NCBI GenBank assembly: GCA_023392595.1
Contig: JAEVYU010000012.1
Span: 218,746-282,745 of the forward strand
Reading direction: 5' to 3'
Source of the DNA: Bacillota bacterium
Lineage (GTDB): Bacteria > Bacillota > UBA4882 > UBA8346
Length of the DNA: 64,000 nt
The number at the start of each line of letters is the position of its first letter. The first letter of the stretch is position 1. Below are positions 54,593 through 63,323 of this stretch, one piece after another. The translations under genes and the position numbers were made by a program. The notes under the pieces were generated by a model that made no database searches, was not told the DNA's origin, and saw nothing but the letters and a program-made list of their open reading frames with translations.

Positions 54593-55537
54593 TTAATGTC
54601 GCTTATTCACGAATTTGTATTGTAAAACCGAGACCAACAACATAAAGAGACAGAAAATGATAGACTGGGCCGCTGCTTCGCCAAAAAAGTCTTTCCGGAA
54701 TCCCGTGATGTAAATATGCTGAACTACGGTCCGGGTGGCATCTCCGGGTCCACCGTTGGTCATGATTTGAACCTGACCGAACAGTTTCAGCCCGGCGATG
54801 ACTTGAAAAAAGATTTGCACCCGGGTCACACTGGAGAGGGAGGGTAAAGTGATATGGATAAATTTCTCGATGGAATTGGCCCCGTCAATACTGGCCGCCT
54901 CGTACAATTCAGGCGATATTTCCTGCAAACCCGCTAAGTATAAGATCATCACAAATCCGACATACCACCAAATGGAAGTAAGCACTATCGCCCACCAGGC
55001 CAGGTTGGGATCGGTCAACCAGTTAATCTCCCGTGGAAAACCCAAGGTATTTAAAATGACGTTAATGATTCCCCTTTTGGCATCCAGCATTTCAAGCCAA
55101 ATATAGGCAACCACCGAAACCGATAAAACATAGGGTGAAAAAATGATCGCCCGGACGATGGTCCGGCCATGAAATTTGCAATTGACAAGGACCGCCAACA
55201 AGAGTCCGATGATAATCAGGAGTGGCGTCGACAAGATTACAAAATAGACCGAATGCCATAAATAACTGTAAAAATCTTTATTTTGCAGCGTCCGGAGGTA
55301 GTTATCGAGCCCCACATATTTGACCATCCCCATGATGCTCCAGGAATGGAAGCTAATCCATGTCCCTCTCAGTAACGGCCAAATATAAAATACGCCGAAT
55401 ACTATTAAAAAGGGAAGTAAAAACCCGATTCCCGTGAATTCGTTTTTAAGCCAATCAAACCGCTGCGGCCTTGCCCGTTCCGATTGGGGTTTGACAACTT
55501 CATAATCCGTGCTACCCAAATTATTCATTTGTAACAC
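54593..55537 (-). CDS. Carbohydrate ABC permease (MalF type)
   Basis: 314 residues. Six helices after a polar N-terminus of about 30; FLIVFGVFYIWPLLRGTWISF in the first helix and the EAA loop YEAASIDGANSIEKFIHITLPSL. Second half of the importer. Sixteen bases separate it from the MalG-type gene. Confidence 0.94.
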   Translation of the reverse strand: MLQMNNLGSTDYEVVKPQSERARPQRFDWLKNEFTGIGFLLPFLIVFGVFYIWPLLRGTWISFHSWSIMGMVKYVGLDNYLRTLQNKDFYSYLWHSVYFVILSTPLLIIIGLLLAVLVNCKFHGRTIVRAIIFSPYVLSVSVVAYIWLEMLDAKRGIINVILNTLGFPREINWLTDPNLAWWAIVLTSIWWYVGFVMILYLAGLQEISPELYEAASIDGANSIEKFIHITLPSLSSVTRVQIFFQVIAGLKLFGQVQIMTNGGPGDATRTVVQHIYITGFRKDFFGEAAAQSIIFCLFMLLVSVLQYKFVNKRH

Positions 55538-55636
55538 TCCAAAAAATTATTATCAAGATCATCATAGATTCAATCATCGGTTTAAACCGCAGAATTGAAC
55601 CCGGATGAGTTCAATTCTGCCGCTATTGCTTGATTT

Positions 55637-56887
55637 TTATTGGGCTAAGATATCGTTAATGGCCTTTTCCATTTCCCGAAGACCCGCTTCGGGAGTGACC
55701 TTTTTAAAGATGATATTTTGCAAACTTTCTTTGACCGTTGTGTCAACAGCGTTATATTTATCGGTCTTCGGAGCGAATTTAACGGTCTTCTGAGCTTCTA
55801 CAAAGAATTTGCGGTAAGGAAGGTTGTTATACTCACTGCTGGCTGCAACCTTTTTGCCTGCGGGAACGTGTCCGGCCCGGCCCCACAAATAACCGCCTTT
55901 ATCCACGTAATATTTCATAAATTTCATCGCCGCAATTTGTTTGTCTTTGTTGACATAGGCCGGAACCACTAAAGTGTGGGACGAACACCAATGGACCGGG
56001 CTTCCGAAGATAGGAGGCAACGGTATTGCAGCTGTATCGGAACCCGCGGTAAAATGATTGCCGGCTTCCCAAACGCCGCCGATCCACAAGGCTCCTTTTT
56101 TATCGGAGAAGGTTTGCCAGGGATTTTTATCATTGATATCGCTTAAACCGCCGGCATACAAATCCATGTAAAATTTAAGAACCGCCAGTGCCTTTGGATT
56201 ATTGATCGCCGCTTTGGTCAGTTTGGCGTTTAAAATATCGCCGCCGGTTTCATAATACAAGTTATAAAAAGGTTCATGGAAATAAGGAGTATTGACCGGC
56301 ATTGGAGTAACATCGGGAACTTTATCCTTGATTTGTTGCAGGAATTTTTTAAAACCTTCCGGGGTGGCCGTAAGTTTAGGAGTCCCGTCGGCATTTAATA
56401 AATCGGCTTTCTTCAGGATGTCTTTATGATAATAAAGCATATGAAAATGGGTATCAATCGGAACAGCATAATGGTCAGAGCCATATTTGACCGCATTTGC
56501 CAGATTGTCGGCAATATCGCCATAGCTAAAACCCGCTTTTTTGGTCACCCCATCAAGCCCTGCCAATTGTTTGGCTTTTACAAACGGGGCTAACCGATCA
56601 ATATGGCAGACCGCTACATCGGGACCTTTTCCGGATGCGAGCGAAACCCCGAATTTCGTATAATATTCATTCCACTCTAAACGTAAGGGCTTAACGGCGA
56701 CATCAGACTGGGAATTATTAAAGTCATTGACAATCTTATCGACGAAATCGCCTTCTCCGCCGCCAAACAGATTCCAAAAAACGATTTCGGTTTTGGATTT
56801 GGCGCTGAAACTTGGAATCGCCAAAGCCAATACCACGACGAAAACTATCAGTACACTCCAGATTAACTTGAACTTCTTTTGCACCAC
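55637..56887 (-). CDS. Sugar ABC transporter substrate-binding protein
   Basis: 416 residues. After a signal peptide (cleavage near SFSAKS, no lipobox Cys): EIVFWNLFGGGEGDFVDKIVNDFNNSQ, ASGKGPDVAV, LAGLDGVTKK and KGALWIGGVWEAGNHF, the pattern of binding protein family 1. It starts at GTG, 5 nt after GGAGG (a second GTG follows). It feeds the MalF/MalG-type pair; the ATPase is not in the locus. Confidence 0.92.
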   Translation of the reverse strand: MVQKKFKLIWSVLIVFVVVLALAIPSFSAKSKTEIVFWNLFGGGEGDFVDKIVNDFNNSQSDVAVKPLRLEWNEYYTKFGVSLASGKGPDVAVCHIDRLAPFVKAKQLAGLDGVTKKAGFSYGDIADNLANAVKYGSDHYAVPIDTHFHMLYYHKDILKKADLLNADGTPKLTATPEGFKKFLQQIKDKVPDVTPMPVNTPYFHEPFYNLYYETGGDILNAKLTKAAINNPKALAVLKFYMDLYAGGLSDINDKNPWQTFSDKKGALWIGGVWEAGNHFTAGSDTAAIPLPPIFGSPVHWCSSHTLVVPAYVNKDKQIAAMKFMKYYVDKGGYLWGRAGHVPAGKKVAASSEYNNLPYRKFFVEAQKTVKFAPKTDKYNAVDTTVKESLQNIIFKKVTPEAGLREMEKAINDILAQ

Positions 56888-57063
56888 TGTTACCTCCCTT
56901 TTAATTTTCAGGGCCCCTTTAGCTTTATCTTAAGGGCAATTTCAAAATTTAGAAACTTAATATTAACAGAAAACGGTGTAAAATGTTATCATCTTAAAAA
57001 CACCCCTTGAGAGCGAAGGGTAATTTTTACAGAACCTTGTTCAATCTTACGGTAAAATAAAAA

Positions 57064-57183
57064 AAGCCCTCCCAAAAGCCAGTATATCGATATCAATGTC
57101 GATGTCCGCCCAATAAGGCTTGTTACCTTATGGTTTCATCCATGGATATTTCCCGATATATCAAAGTACTTTTGGAAAGCCTC
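57064..57183. repeat. About 120-bp nested inverted repeat, copy D
   Basis: Ends AAGCCCTCCCAAAAG and CTTTTGGAAAGCCTC; inner arms around GTATATCGATATC and GATATATC. It is more diverged than copies A and C but has the same size, layout and end motif. It lies between the response-regulator and binding-protein genes of the second sugar locus. Confidence 0.5.
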
Positions 57184-58809
57184 TTATTTATGATAAACTT
57201 CCTTATACTCGGTGGGAGTCAAGCCGGTAATTTTCTTAAAAACTTTCGAAAAGTAGTGGGAGTCGTTTATCCCAACCAAATTACCGATTTCGTAAGTTTT
57301 ATAGTCGGAATTTTCCAATAACAATTTGGCTTTATCCATTCGAAACTTGGTGAGATATTCCACAAAGCTTTCGCCGACTTCTTGTTTAAAGAGATTAGCA
57401 AAATAATTTTTGCTTAAGTGAACGTGTTCGCTGACGACAACCAGTGAAAGGTCCTGTTGATAGTTGGCATGAATAAAGTTCATAGCCTTGGTGATAATAT
57501 TGCGGTCGTTGTTATAGACCTCGTGGATATAATCCATCAATTGTTCAAAAGTATTTTGAAACCAGCCCCTGATATCTTCAACCGTCTCCAATAACTTAAT
57601 TTGCTCATAGTATTCTTTTTTCTTTAACAGTACATCTTCGTTATCCCTGGCTATTTCGGCATAAACATTATTCAAGACCAATACCAGCTCAAGGGAGATC
57701 AAATGAACGCTTTCATCGTCTCGGGCCGCAAGTAAACTTTCGAACAGGTTATTCAAAAATTCCCCCACCTGATCCCGCTTTAAGAAATAAACGCAATCCT
57801 GTAATTCTTTGATATTAACCTTGGCGATTTTATTCTTTTCATCGGCACCATTCCGAATGTCACAGTAATGAATGACTTGGCCGCACTGGGAAAATATCCG
57901 GAATTTACAAGCCTTTTGAGCTTGTTCATAAGCCTGCTTAAGTTCTTGCAAATGATCAAACCGCTCGCTTACTCCGATACCAATAATATATCCGTATTCG
58001 CTTTTTACGCGCCGGGTAAGGGCCTTGCCGAATTCGTCGACAATTTCACGATCCATGCCTACGCCTGGAGAATTTACCGGTTTGCTAACGATATTGATTT
58101 CCCCGCCGTTTCCCGGATAGACCTCGCCCCGGAAGTACGGACTGGAATCCAGCGTCAAATCGATTAATTTTGCTACCTTCCCATGAAGTTCTTTCTTTTC
58201 TTTCTCGGTTAAACCGCAAGTAACCTTATCAAAGTAACAAATCCGAATATTCAGCGCGATGAGGCCGCCATCCAAATATTCAATACCCAATTGCCGGAGG
58301 TCTTCCTGAAAATTTTCCGCCCGTGCGACAACACCCATGGCTAAATCTTCAAAAAATTTTTCTTTGACAATCGCTTCATTTTTCAAGGTTTTCTTCTGAA
58401 TTTCACTGAATGCCACCTGTTTGGTGCGGTCAACCTGAATGCTATCCTTTATCCTCGTCAATAAACTTTCTAAATCAGCCGGCATGATATCCGATTTAAT
58501 CAGATACTCGGATGCCCCGAAACGCATCGCTTCTCTGGCATAACTGAAATCCTGATAGCAACTTAAAATCACAATCTTTGTCTCTTGGCTTACCGAGCGG
58601 ATGGCTTTAATCAATTCAATTCCGTCCATCACCGGCATCTTCACATCGGTGATCACGATCTCCGGATTCAATTCTTTGAAGAGAGTGAGCGCCTCCTGTC
58701 CGTTGGCCGCTTCCGCCACGACGCTTAAACCCAGCTTTCCCCAGTCAATCATCGATTTAACACCACATCGGACGATGGTTTCATCATCAACAATCAATAC
58801 ACCAATCAT
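57184..58809 (-). CDS. YesN-type response regulator with AraC HTH
   Basis: 541 residues, longer than the regulator at 47004 because of a larger central region. Receiver: VDDETIVRCG, phosphoacceptor Asp in IVITDVKMPVMDG, Lys in EYLIKSDIMP. A middle coiled and regulatory region (about 130-430) follows, then the AraC domain (VVVSEHVHLSKNYFANLFKQEVGESFVEYL and GNLVGINDSHYFSKVFKKITGLTPTEY). Expected to activate the second importer and GH2. Its ATG overlaps the kinase stop (ATGA). Confidence 0.94.
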   Translation of the reverse strand: MIGVLIVDDETIVRCGVKSMIDWGKLGLSVVAEAANGQEALTLFKELNPEIVITDVKMPVMDGIELIKAIRSVSQETKIVILSCYQDFSYAREAMRFGASEYLIKSDIMPADLESLLTRIKDSIQVDRTKQVAFSEIQKKTLKNEAIVKEKFFEDLAMGVVARAENFQEDLRQLGIEYLDGGLIALNIRICYFDKVTCGLTEKEKKELHGKVAKLIDLTLDSSPYFRGEVYPGNGGEINIVSKPVNSPGVGMDREIVDEFGKALTRRVKSEYGYIIGIGVSERFDHLQELKQAYEQAQKACKFRIFSQCGQVIHYCDIRNGADEKNKIAKVNIKELQDCVYFLKRDQVGEFLNNLFESLLAARDDESVHLISLELVLVLNNVYAEIARDNEDVLLKKKEYYEQIKLLETVEDIRGWFQNTFEQLMDYIHEVYNNDRNIITKAMNFIHANYQQDLSLVVVSEHVHLSKNYFANLFKQEVGESFVEYLTKFRMDKAKLLLENSDYKTYEIGNLVGINDSHYFSKVFKKITGLTPTEYKEVYHK

Positions 58810-60674
58810 TTTTCTACCTCTTGGGTTAATATTGGAAGCCAGATCTCAACTTTGGTGCCGACTTGCGGCTGGCTATGAATTTGAATACCGTATTGCGGTC
58901 CGCATATTAATTGAATCCGTTGGTTAACATTGGAGATCCCGATACCCGAGAATATCTCGCCGGATTTCCGTTTGGATTCCTTGATGGCGCTTAATTCCTG
59001 AAGGTCAAATCCAAGTCCGTTGTCTTCCACTTCAAACTTTAATTTCCCGTCGATCCTATCCGCCCGGATGGTTAAAACCGCACCCTCGCTCTTGTCAGCC
59101 AGTCCATGGAGAATTGCATTTTCGACAATGGGCTGCAATATCAATTTGGGTGTTTTAAGCGACTCGGTATTTTCGGCAACCACAATGTTTACTTCGATCA
59201 TAAAGTTGAAACGGAGCTTTTGAATTCCAAGATAGCACTGAACATGTTCTATCTCTTCGGCCACGGTGATGGTTTCCTCGCCCTTACCCAAACTGATATG
59301 AAGCAACCGGGATAATAAATTGGCCATCTCAGCGGCATTGTTGGCCTTTTGGATAAGAGCGGCCCACTTAATCGTATCCAAAGTATTATATAAGAAATGA
59401 GGGTTAAATTGCATTTCCAAGGCCCTAATCTCAGCTATCCGCTTGCTGTTTTGCTCCTCATAAACCTCAGCGATGAGGTCTTCAATCTTTGAGACCATAT
59501 AATCGAAGGTATTTTGAAGAATGTAAAACTCATTGGCCGGGTTGGACTGAAAAGGGGTTTTTTCAATACGGACCGCTAAATTACCGGCAACCACTTGTTT
59601 CATTGCCGAAACCATCTGTTGCAATGGTCTGGTAATGCCCCTGGCAATAAAGTAGGCTGCCAAGATTGCAAAAAAAACGCATAAAAAAGCAATCACCAAA
59701 ATAGCCTTGATAACACCGTTCGACTCCCGATAAAGATAAGAGCGGTCAATAATATTGACAATCCGCCAATCATTGGTCTCTAACTTTACCGTATTCACCA
59801 ACACCCTCTGCCCCAGGTAGCGGCTCCAAAAGCTGGCTTGTCTTTTCTGAAAGGCTTTGGCTTTCAATAAAGTTTGCGGTTCTACAATGTCTTTGATATT
59901 TTTAAATATCAATTTCTCCTGGGGATGAACAACGATCATCCCGTTTTGATCAATAATAAAACTTTGAATCGGCAGACCGGCACTGGACTTCTCACAAATC
60001 TCCGCCAATATATCCTCCCGGATATCAAGTACCGCCACTGTTCCTAAAGAGCTTCCATCGTTAATATCGAAAATTTGTTTCGTTAAAGAAAACACCTTTT
60101 CAGTATGGGCATCGACACTATCGGCAAAATGGCCTACCCGGGTCGGGAACCAACCAAAATTGTTCTCCCCCTGCATCGTGGTAAGGTAAAAACGCGATTT
60201 AACATCTATGTTGTCGTTCCACCAAAAGATACCTTTAATATAGTGTTTTTTGGAAATAAACGAGACCGATTTAAATTCCGGCGAAGTCGCAATATAATAA
60301 GCCAATTTGGTAGTCAGGGTGATACTTTCCTGCCGGTTTTGCCCAATGGGGGCCGTCGCGTTAATCTCTTTTAAAATACGGATGATTTCAGGATTGGTGA
60401 TGATCTGAATCATGGTATCCTTGTATGCCGAAAGCCGGAAATCCGCGTTTTCCGCGGTCTGGATAATTAAGCGCTCCGAATAATCCCTTACTTTATGATC
60501 AATCGTTCTTTTGGAAATGGAATAAGAAACCGCTCCCAGGATAATCAGAGGAACCAGTGCGAATAAAATAAGAAAGAACAGTAGGCGGTATTTGATACTG
60601 CCCTGGAATAATGCATGGATTTTGGGCCCAAAGCCTACCGGGTATTTTTTGGTCATTGCAGCCATCAACTTCAT
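58806..60674 (-). CDS. YesM-type sensor histidine kinase
   Basis: 622 residues. TM1 about 28-50, an extracytoplasmic sensor of about 240 residues (GAVSYSISKRTIDH, then NFGWFPTRVGH), TM2 about 300-325, HAMP (ARGITRPLQQMVSAMKQVVAGNLAVRI), the His in LEMQFNPHFLYNTLDTIKW, and ATP-binding LQPIVENAILHGL and VEDNGLGFD. Ribosome site GGGGGA before the ATG. It forms a coupled pair with the regulator at 57184. Confidence 0.94.
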   Translation of the reverse strand: MKLMAAMTKKYPVGFGPKIHALFQGSIKYRLLFFLILFALVPLIILGAVSYSISKRTIDHKVRDYSERLIIQTAENADFRLSAYKDTMIQIITNPEIIRILKEINATAPIGQNRQESITLTTKLAYYIATSPEFKSVSFISKKHYIKGIFWWNDNIDVKSRFYLTTMQGENNFGWFPTRVGHFADSVDAHTEKVFSLTKQIFDINDGSSLGTVAVLDIREDILAEICEKSSAGLPIQSFIIDQNGMIVVHPQEKLIFKNIKDIVEPQTLLKAKAFQKRQASFWSRYLGQRVLVNTVKLETNDWRIVNIIDRSYLYRESNGVIKAILVIAFLCVFFAILAAYFIARGITRPLQQMVSAMKQVVAGNLAVRIEKTPFQSNPANEFYILQNTFDYMVSKIEDLIAEVYEEQNSKRIAEIRALEMQFNPHFLYNTLDTIKWAALIQKANNAAEMANLLSRLLHISLGKGEETITVAEEIEHVQCYLGIQKLRFNFMIEVNIVVAENTESLKTPKLILQPIVENAILHGLADKSEGAVLTIRADRIDGKLKFEVEDNGLGFDLQELSAIKESKRKSGEIFSGIGISNVNQRIQLICGPQYGIQIHSQPQVGTKVEIWLPILTQEVEK

Positions 60675-60773
60675 ATGGAATCCCCCAATGGATGATTCTC
60701 AAATAATTTCAACATGGTTTTTCTTGTTCCTGCAGTAAGAAATTTGATCAAAACGGAACAGCCTACGGCACAT

Positions 60774-60810
60774 AAAAAAACCCGCAAAACCAAAAATCAG
60801 TTCCCGGGTT
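60774..60810 (-). terminator. Terminator downstream of the Phd-Uma2 gene
   Basis: 6-bp stem AACCCG/CGGGTT (60779-60784 and 60805-60810) followed on the minus strand by seven T. It lies 133 bp past the Uma2 stop and ahead of the sensor kinase. Confidence 0.6.
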
Positions 60811-60942
60811 GTCGTAAAGGTCTTTTCCATACCTGCGGTGAAAGTAGTGCTTATTCCTTCATGAATGTTGCCTATCGATTTGAATATTTCAGCCGGGGGA
60901 AATTGATACCACTTCGCTTAGGATATCCGGGCCGCCCCTCCT

Positions 60943-61701
60943 TTAGTACAATTCATGGAACAAACTGGTGATGTCGGCCGATAAACCGTTGAATGCCCAT
61001 GACTCAGCCAACTCACCCATTTCATACGTTTTATACTTCTCAATTTCATACTCATCAAAGCCGTAGATCATGATGTTTTCCTGTTTTTGATCGACAATCC
61101 AGTATTCCTTCACTCCTGATAACCGGTAAGTGTTTAGCTTGTCAATCATATCTTTGCTGCGGGAGCCTTCGGAGAGAATTTCAATCACCAAAGCCGGTGT
61201 ACCCATATACTTACCTTTTTCGGTGACATTACCCTCCAAATCACAGGCCACCAATAAATCCGGCTGCATCACATCGGGTTCCTTCAAATCCTTCTTTCGG
61301 AAATGGACATCAAAAGGGGCTAAAAGGACCCGGCACTTTTTATCCTTAAAATGTTCATGAAAGATCATGTGCAGTCTTCCAATTATCTCCTGATGCCCTA
61401 TGCTCGGCGAAGCCAATAACTGAATTTCACCGTTAATCAGTTCCATTCTAAGCGTACTTTTTTCATAAATCTCCATAAACTCTTCATAGGAAACCTTTTT
61501 GCCGCCGTATTGGTAGTCCAGTGCCTTTTCCCTTACGGTAAAATATTGTTCGATATCGGTGACATAAGGGGTCAACCTGGCGACTTTGTTGCCATTCTTG
61601 GTGATCACGACTTCATTTTGCTGTTCCACCAAGTCCATATATTTCCCTAAATTCTGTTTAAGCTCGGTTGCGGTTATCAGAATGCCTTCCTGAAAGTCCA
61701 T
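60943..61701 (-). CDS. Phd/YefM antitoxin-like domain fused to a Uma2 family nuclease
   Basis: 252 residues. Residues about 8-50 (ITATELKQNLGKYMDLVEQQ, then EVVITKNGNKVARLTPY) form a Phd/YefM prevent-host-death DNA-binding domain. Residues about 65-245 are a Uma2 domain (DUF820), a PD-(D/E)XK-type nuclease fold, with MELINGEIQLLASPS, LLAPFDVHF, the catalytic-like PDLLVACD, PALVIEILSEGSRSKDMIDKLNTY and VKEYWIVD. Uma2 proteins are abundant but functionally unclear; Phd proteins bind operators and neutralise toxins. A fusion puts the DNA-binding or antitoxin module and the putative nuclease on one chain, and no separate toxin gene is adjacent. GGAGGTGA lies 6 nt before the ATG. The promoter carries three TGTACA sites. 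Confidence 0.85.
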   Translation of the reverse strand: MDFQEGILITATELKQNLGKYMDLVEQQNEVVITKNGNKVARLTPYVTDIEQYFTVREKALDYQYGGKKVSYEEFMEIYEKSTLRMELINGEIQLLASPSIGHQEIIGRLHMIFHEHFKDKKCRVLLAPFDVHFRKKDLKEPDVMQPDLLVACDLEGNVTEKGKYMGTPALVIEILSEGSRSKDMIDKLNTYRLSGVKEYWIVDQKQENIMIYGFDEYEIEKYKTYEMGELAESWAFNGLSADITSLFHELY

Positions 61702-61719
61702 GTCGTCACCTCCAGTATC

Positions 61720-61748
61720 ATTATACCGGAATAGACGGTTTTGTACAA
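61720..61748 (-). promoter_or_regulatory. Promoter of the Phd-Uma2 gene
   Basis: On the minus strand TTGTAC (complement of 61743-61748) and TATAAT (complement of 61720-61725) are spaced 17 bp. The -35 overlaps the first TGTACA hexamer. Confidence 0.65.
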
Positions 61749-61809
61749 TATTATCGTACCATATGAAAATAAATCATGTACAATATTTTAATAAATTTGT
61801 ACATGATTT
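61742..61809. promoter_or_regulatory. Putative YefM-type operator: three TGTACA sites, including a 13-bp palindrome
   Basis: TGTACA occurs at 61742-61747, 61777-61782 and 61798-61803. The last two are inside a perfect 13-bp inverted repeat AAATCATGTACAA/TTGTACATGATTT (61771-61783 and 61797-61809). TGTACA is the core of the E. coli YefM-YoeB operator. The block is 40-110 bp upstream of a gene whose N-terminus is a Phd/YefM domain, so autorepression is the natural reading. Confidence 0.6.
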
Positions 61810-61847
61810 CGAGCGGCGCCTGTTAAAAATCAAATGAAGTTTTTTTA

Positions 61848-62588
61848 TTAAACTTTCTTCTTTCTTGCCGATACCAGCAACATCATCGGCCTGCGTAATT
61901 CTTCCAACATTCCGGGAACGCTACGGAGCATATTTTCCGTCGGCTTGGGTTCAACCAGTCCGGTGATTTCAAATCCGGCCTTCGTTAAGCTGTTTACATA
62001 GGTGGTCAGGGTCCGGTGATACTTGACCACTTCCTCACCTAAAAAAAACGACCGGCGCTGGCCTTCGCTAAAATAATGGTCGACCGGCCAGTGCAATGGA
62101 TCGCCCTGGAGATCATAGTACCAATCCTGTTTACCTTGAGCGGTAAAAACGGGATGCTCCACCGAAAACACCAAATCGCCTCCGTGAATCAGGCATTGGC
62201 TTATTTTGTTTACGATTCCCTCAAATGATGAAATATAATGAAAAACCAGCGAACTGATAACCACATCAAAGGAATCAGCGGGAAAATCAATGTCTTCAAT
62301 GGCCATGCAGACATACCGGATATGTTCGGAATGGGTCTTCTCCTTGGCTTTATTCAGCATCTTTTGAGAAATGTCGATCCCAACAACCTCCCGGGCGCCA
62401 TTTTCCTCGGCAAACCGGCAATGCCACCCAAAACCGCAGCCTAAATCCAAAACCTTTTTGCTTTGAAAATCCGGCAGCATTTTCCGGAGTTCGTGCCACT
62501 CACCTGCGCCCTCAAGTCCGCGTTTGGAACGCTCCATCCGGCTGTACTTGTCAAAAAAGGCGCCATCGTCGTATTGGTTTTGTTTCAT
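61848..62588 (-). CDS. Class I SAM-dependent methyltransferase
   Basis: 246 residues. Rossmann methyltransferase motif I VLDLGCGFGWHCRFA, acidic motif II EVVGIDIS, motif III-like DSFDVVISSLVFHYISS and the following SVEHPVF. Similar in type to BioC/UbiE/Tam proteins. The acceptor is unknown. GAGGAG lies 7 nt before the ATG. It precedes the Phd-Uma2 gene on the same strand but is separated by the operator region, so it is probably a separate transcript. Confidence 0.9.
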   Translation of the reverse strand: MKQNQYDDGAFFDKYSRMERSKRGLEGAGEWHELRKMLPDFQSKKVLDLGCGFGWHCRFAEENGAREVVGIDISQKMLNKAKEKTHSEHIRYVCMAIEDIDFPADSFDVVISSLVFHYISSFEGIVNKISQCLIHGGDLVFSVEHPVFTAQGKQDWYYDLQGDPLHWPVDHYFSEGQRRSFFLGEEVVKYHRTLTTYVNSLTKAGFEITGLVEPKPTENMLRSVPGMLEELRRPMMLLVSARKKKV

Positions 62589-62718
62589 TTTGAACTCCTC
62601 ATCTTATTGCGGTTCCCGATCAGCGTTCATAAATGCGGCCTGAATGTAACGGTAAAAGTAATTTTTTTTCAGTCAGTCTCAAAGATACACCGATAAAATA
62701 TCTCTGCCTCCTCCAAGC

Positions 62719-63090
62719 TTAGAGTTTTCCGTTTTTACCCAGGATCCAAATGGCGGCCGCAATTGGATCCGGTCCGTCACAAAACGACTTGGCTTCGCTA
62801 AGGCTGGTCCAGGTGCTTCCGTTGGTGGTTTCGACGGAACTTCCGTTAAGCCATCCCAAAGTATTGTTCCCGGCATCTTCAATCGCCCACCTGCCGCTGC
62901 GGTTTTTTACGAATGCAATGGTGGAGCTGCCTTTCTCGATCCGGTAATCGGAACCGGAGGTTTTAGCATACCCCCAAGTGCTGCCGCTTTTTTCGATACG
63001 GTCCCCAATGCACTTATAATCTGCGGCATAGACAATTCCCGATACTACTAAAGCTAAAACCAGTAAAAATACTACCCAACGCGCCTTCAT
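62719..63090 (-). CDS. Small secreted protein with short tandem repeats
   Basis: 123 residues. Signal peptide of about 22 (cleavage near VYAADY). The mature part has three to four imperfect 18-20-residue repeats built on RIEKxGSTxG(Y/F)xK: DRIEKSGSTWGYAK, YRIEKGSSTIAFVKN, WAIEDAGNNTLGWLNG and VETTNGSTWTSL. Two Cys, one at each end of the repeat block (YKCIG and SFCDG), could form a disulfide. Small beta-repeat of unknown family. GGAGGA precedes the ATG. Confidence 0.65.
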   Translation of the reverse strand: MKARWVVFLLVLALVVSGIVYAADYKCIGDRIEKSGSTWGYAKTSGSDYRIEKGSSTIAFVKNRSGRWAIEDAGNNTLGWLNGSSVETTNGSTWTSLSEAKSFCDGPDPIAAAIWILGKNGKL

Positions 63091-63294
63091 GATAAATTCC
63101 TCCTTGATTTGTTATTCCCACTCCATTTATAATCAAGAATCCCGATGATTGCGATCTCATCGTTCATCCTGTGAGTCAGCTCAAGCGGATCGGCCATACG
63201 ATGGATGCGAACTGGATTTTTCGCAACATGCCTTGCCTCCCATCTGCAACCTTGGTACTCTTTGTGTATTCAGTGAGATTAAATTCTTTTTTCA

Positions 63295-63321
63295 ACCACG
63301 AAAGAAACGAAGAGCACGAAG
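63295..63321. repeat. CACGAAG-type repeat, left side of the GxxExxY unit
   Basis: ACCACGAAAGAAACGAAGAG CACGAAG-like tract, the inverted partner of the repeat at 63725. Confidence 0.7.
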
Positions 63322-63323
63322 TA

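Noticed and set aside
34180..57183. CRISPR-like array from the repeated elements
   Set aside because: The repeats are single, far apart, and self-complementary; there are no regularly spaced units or cas genes.
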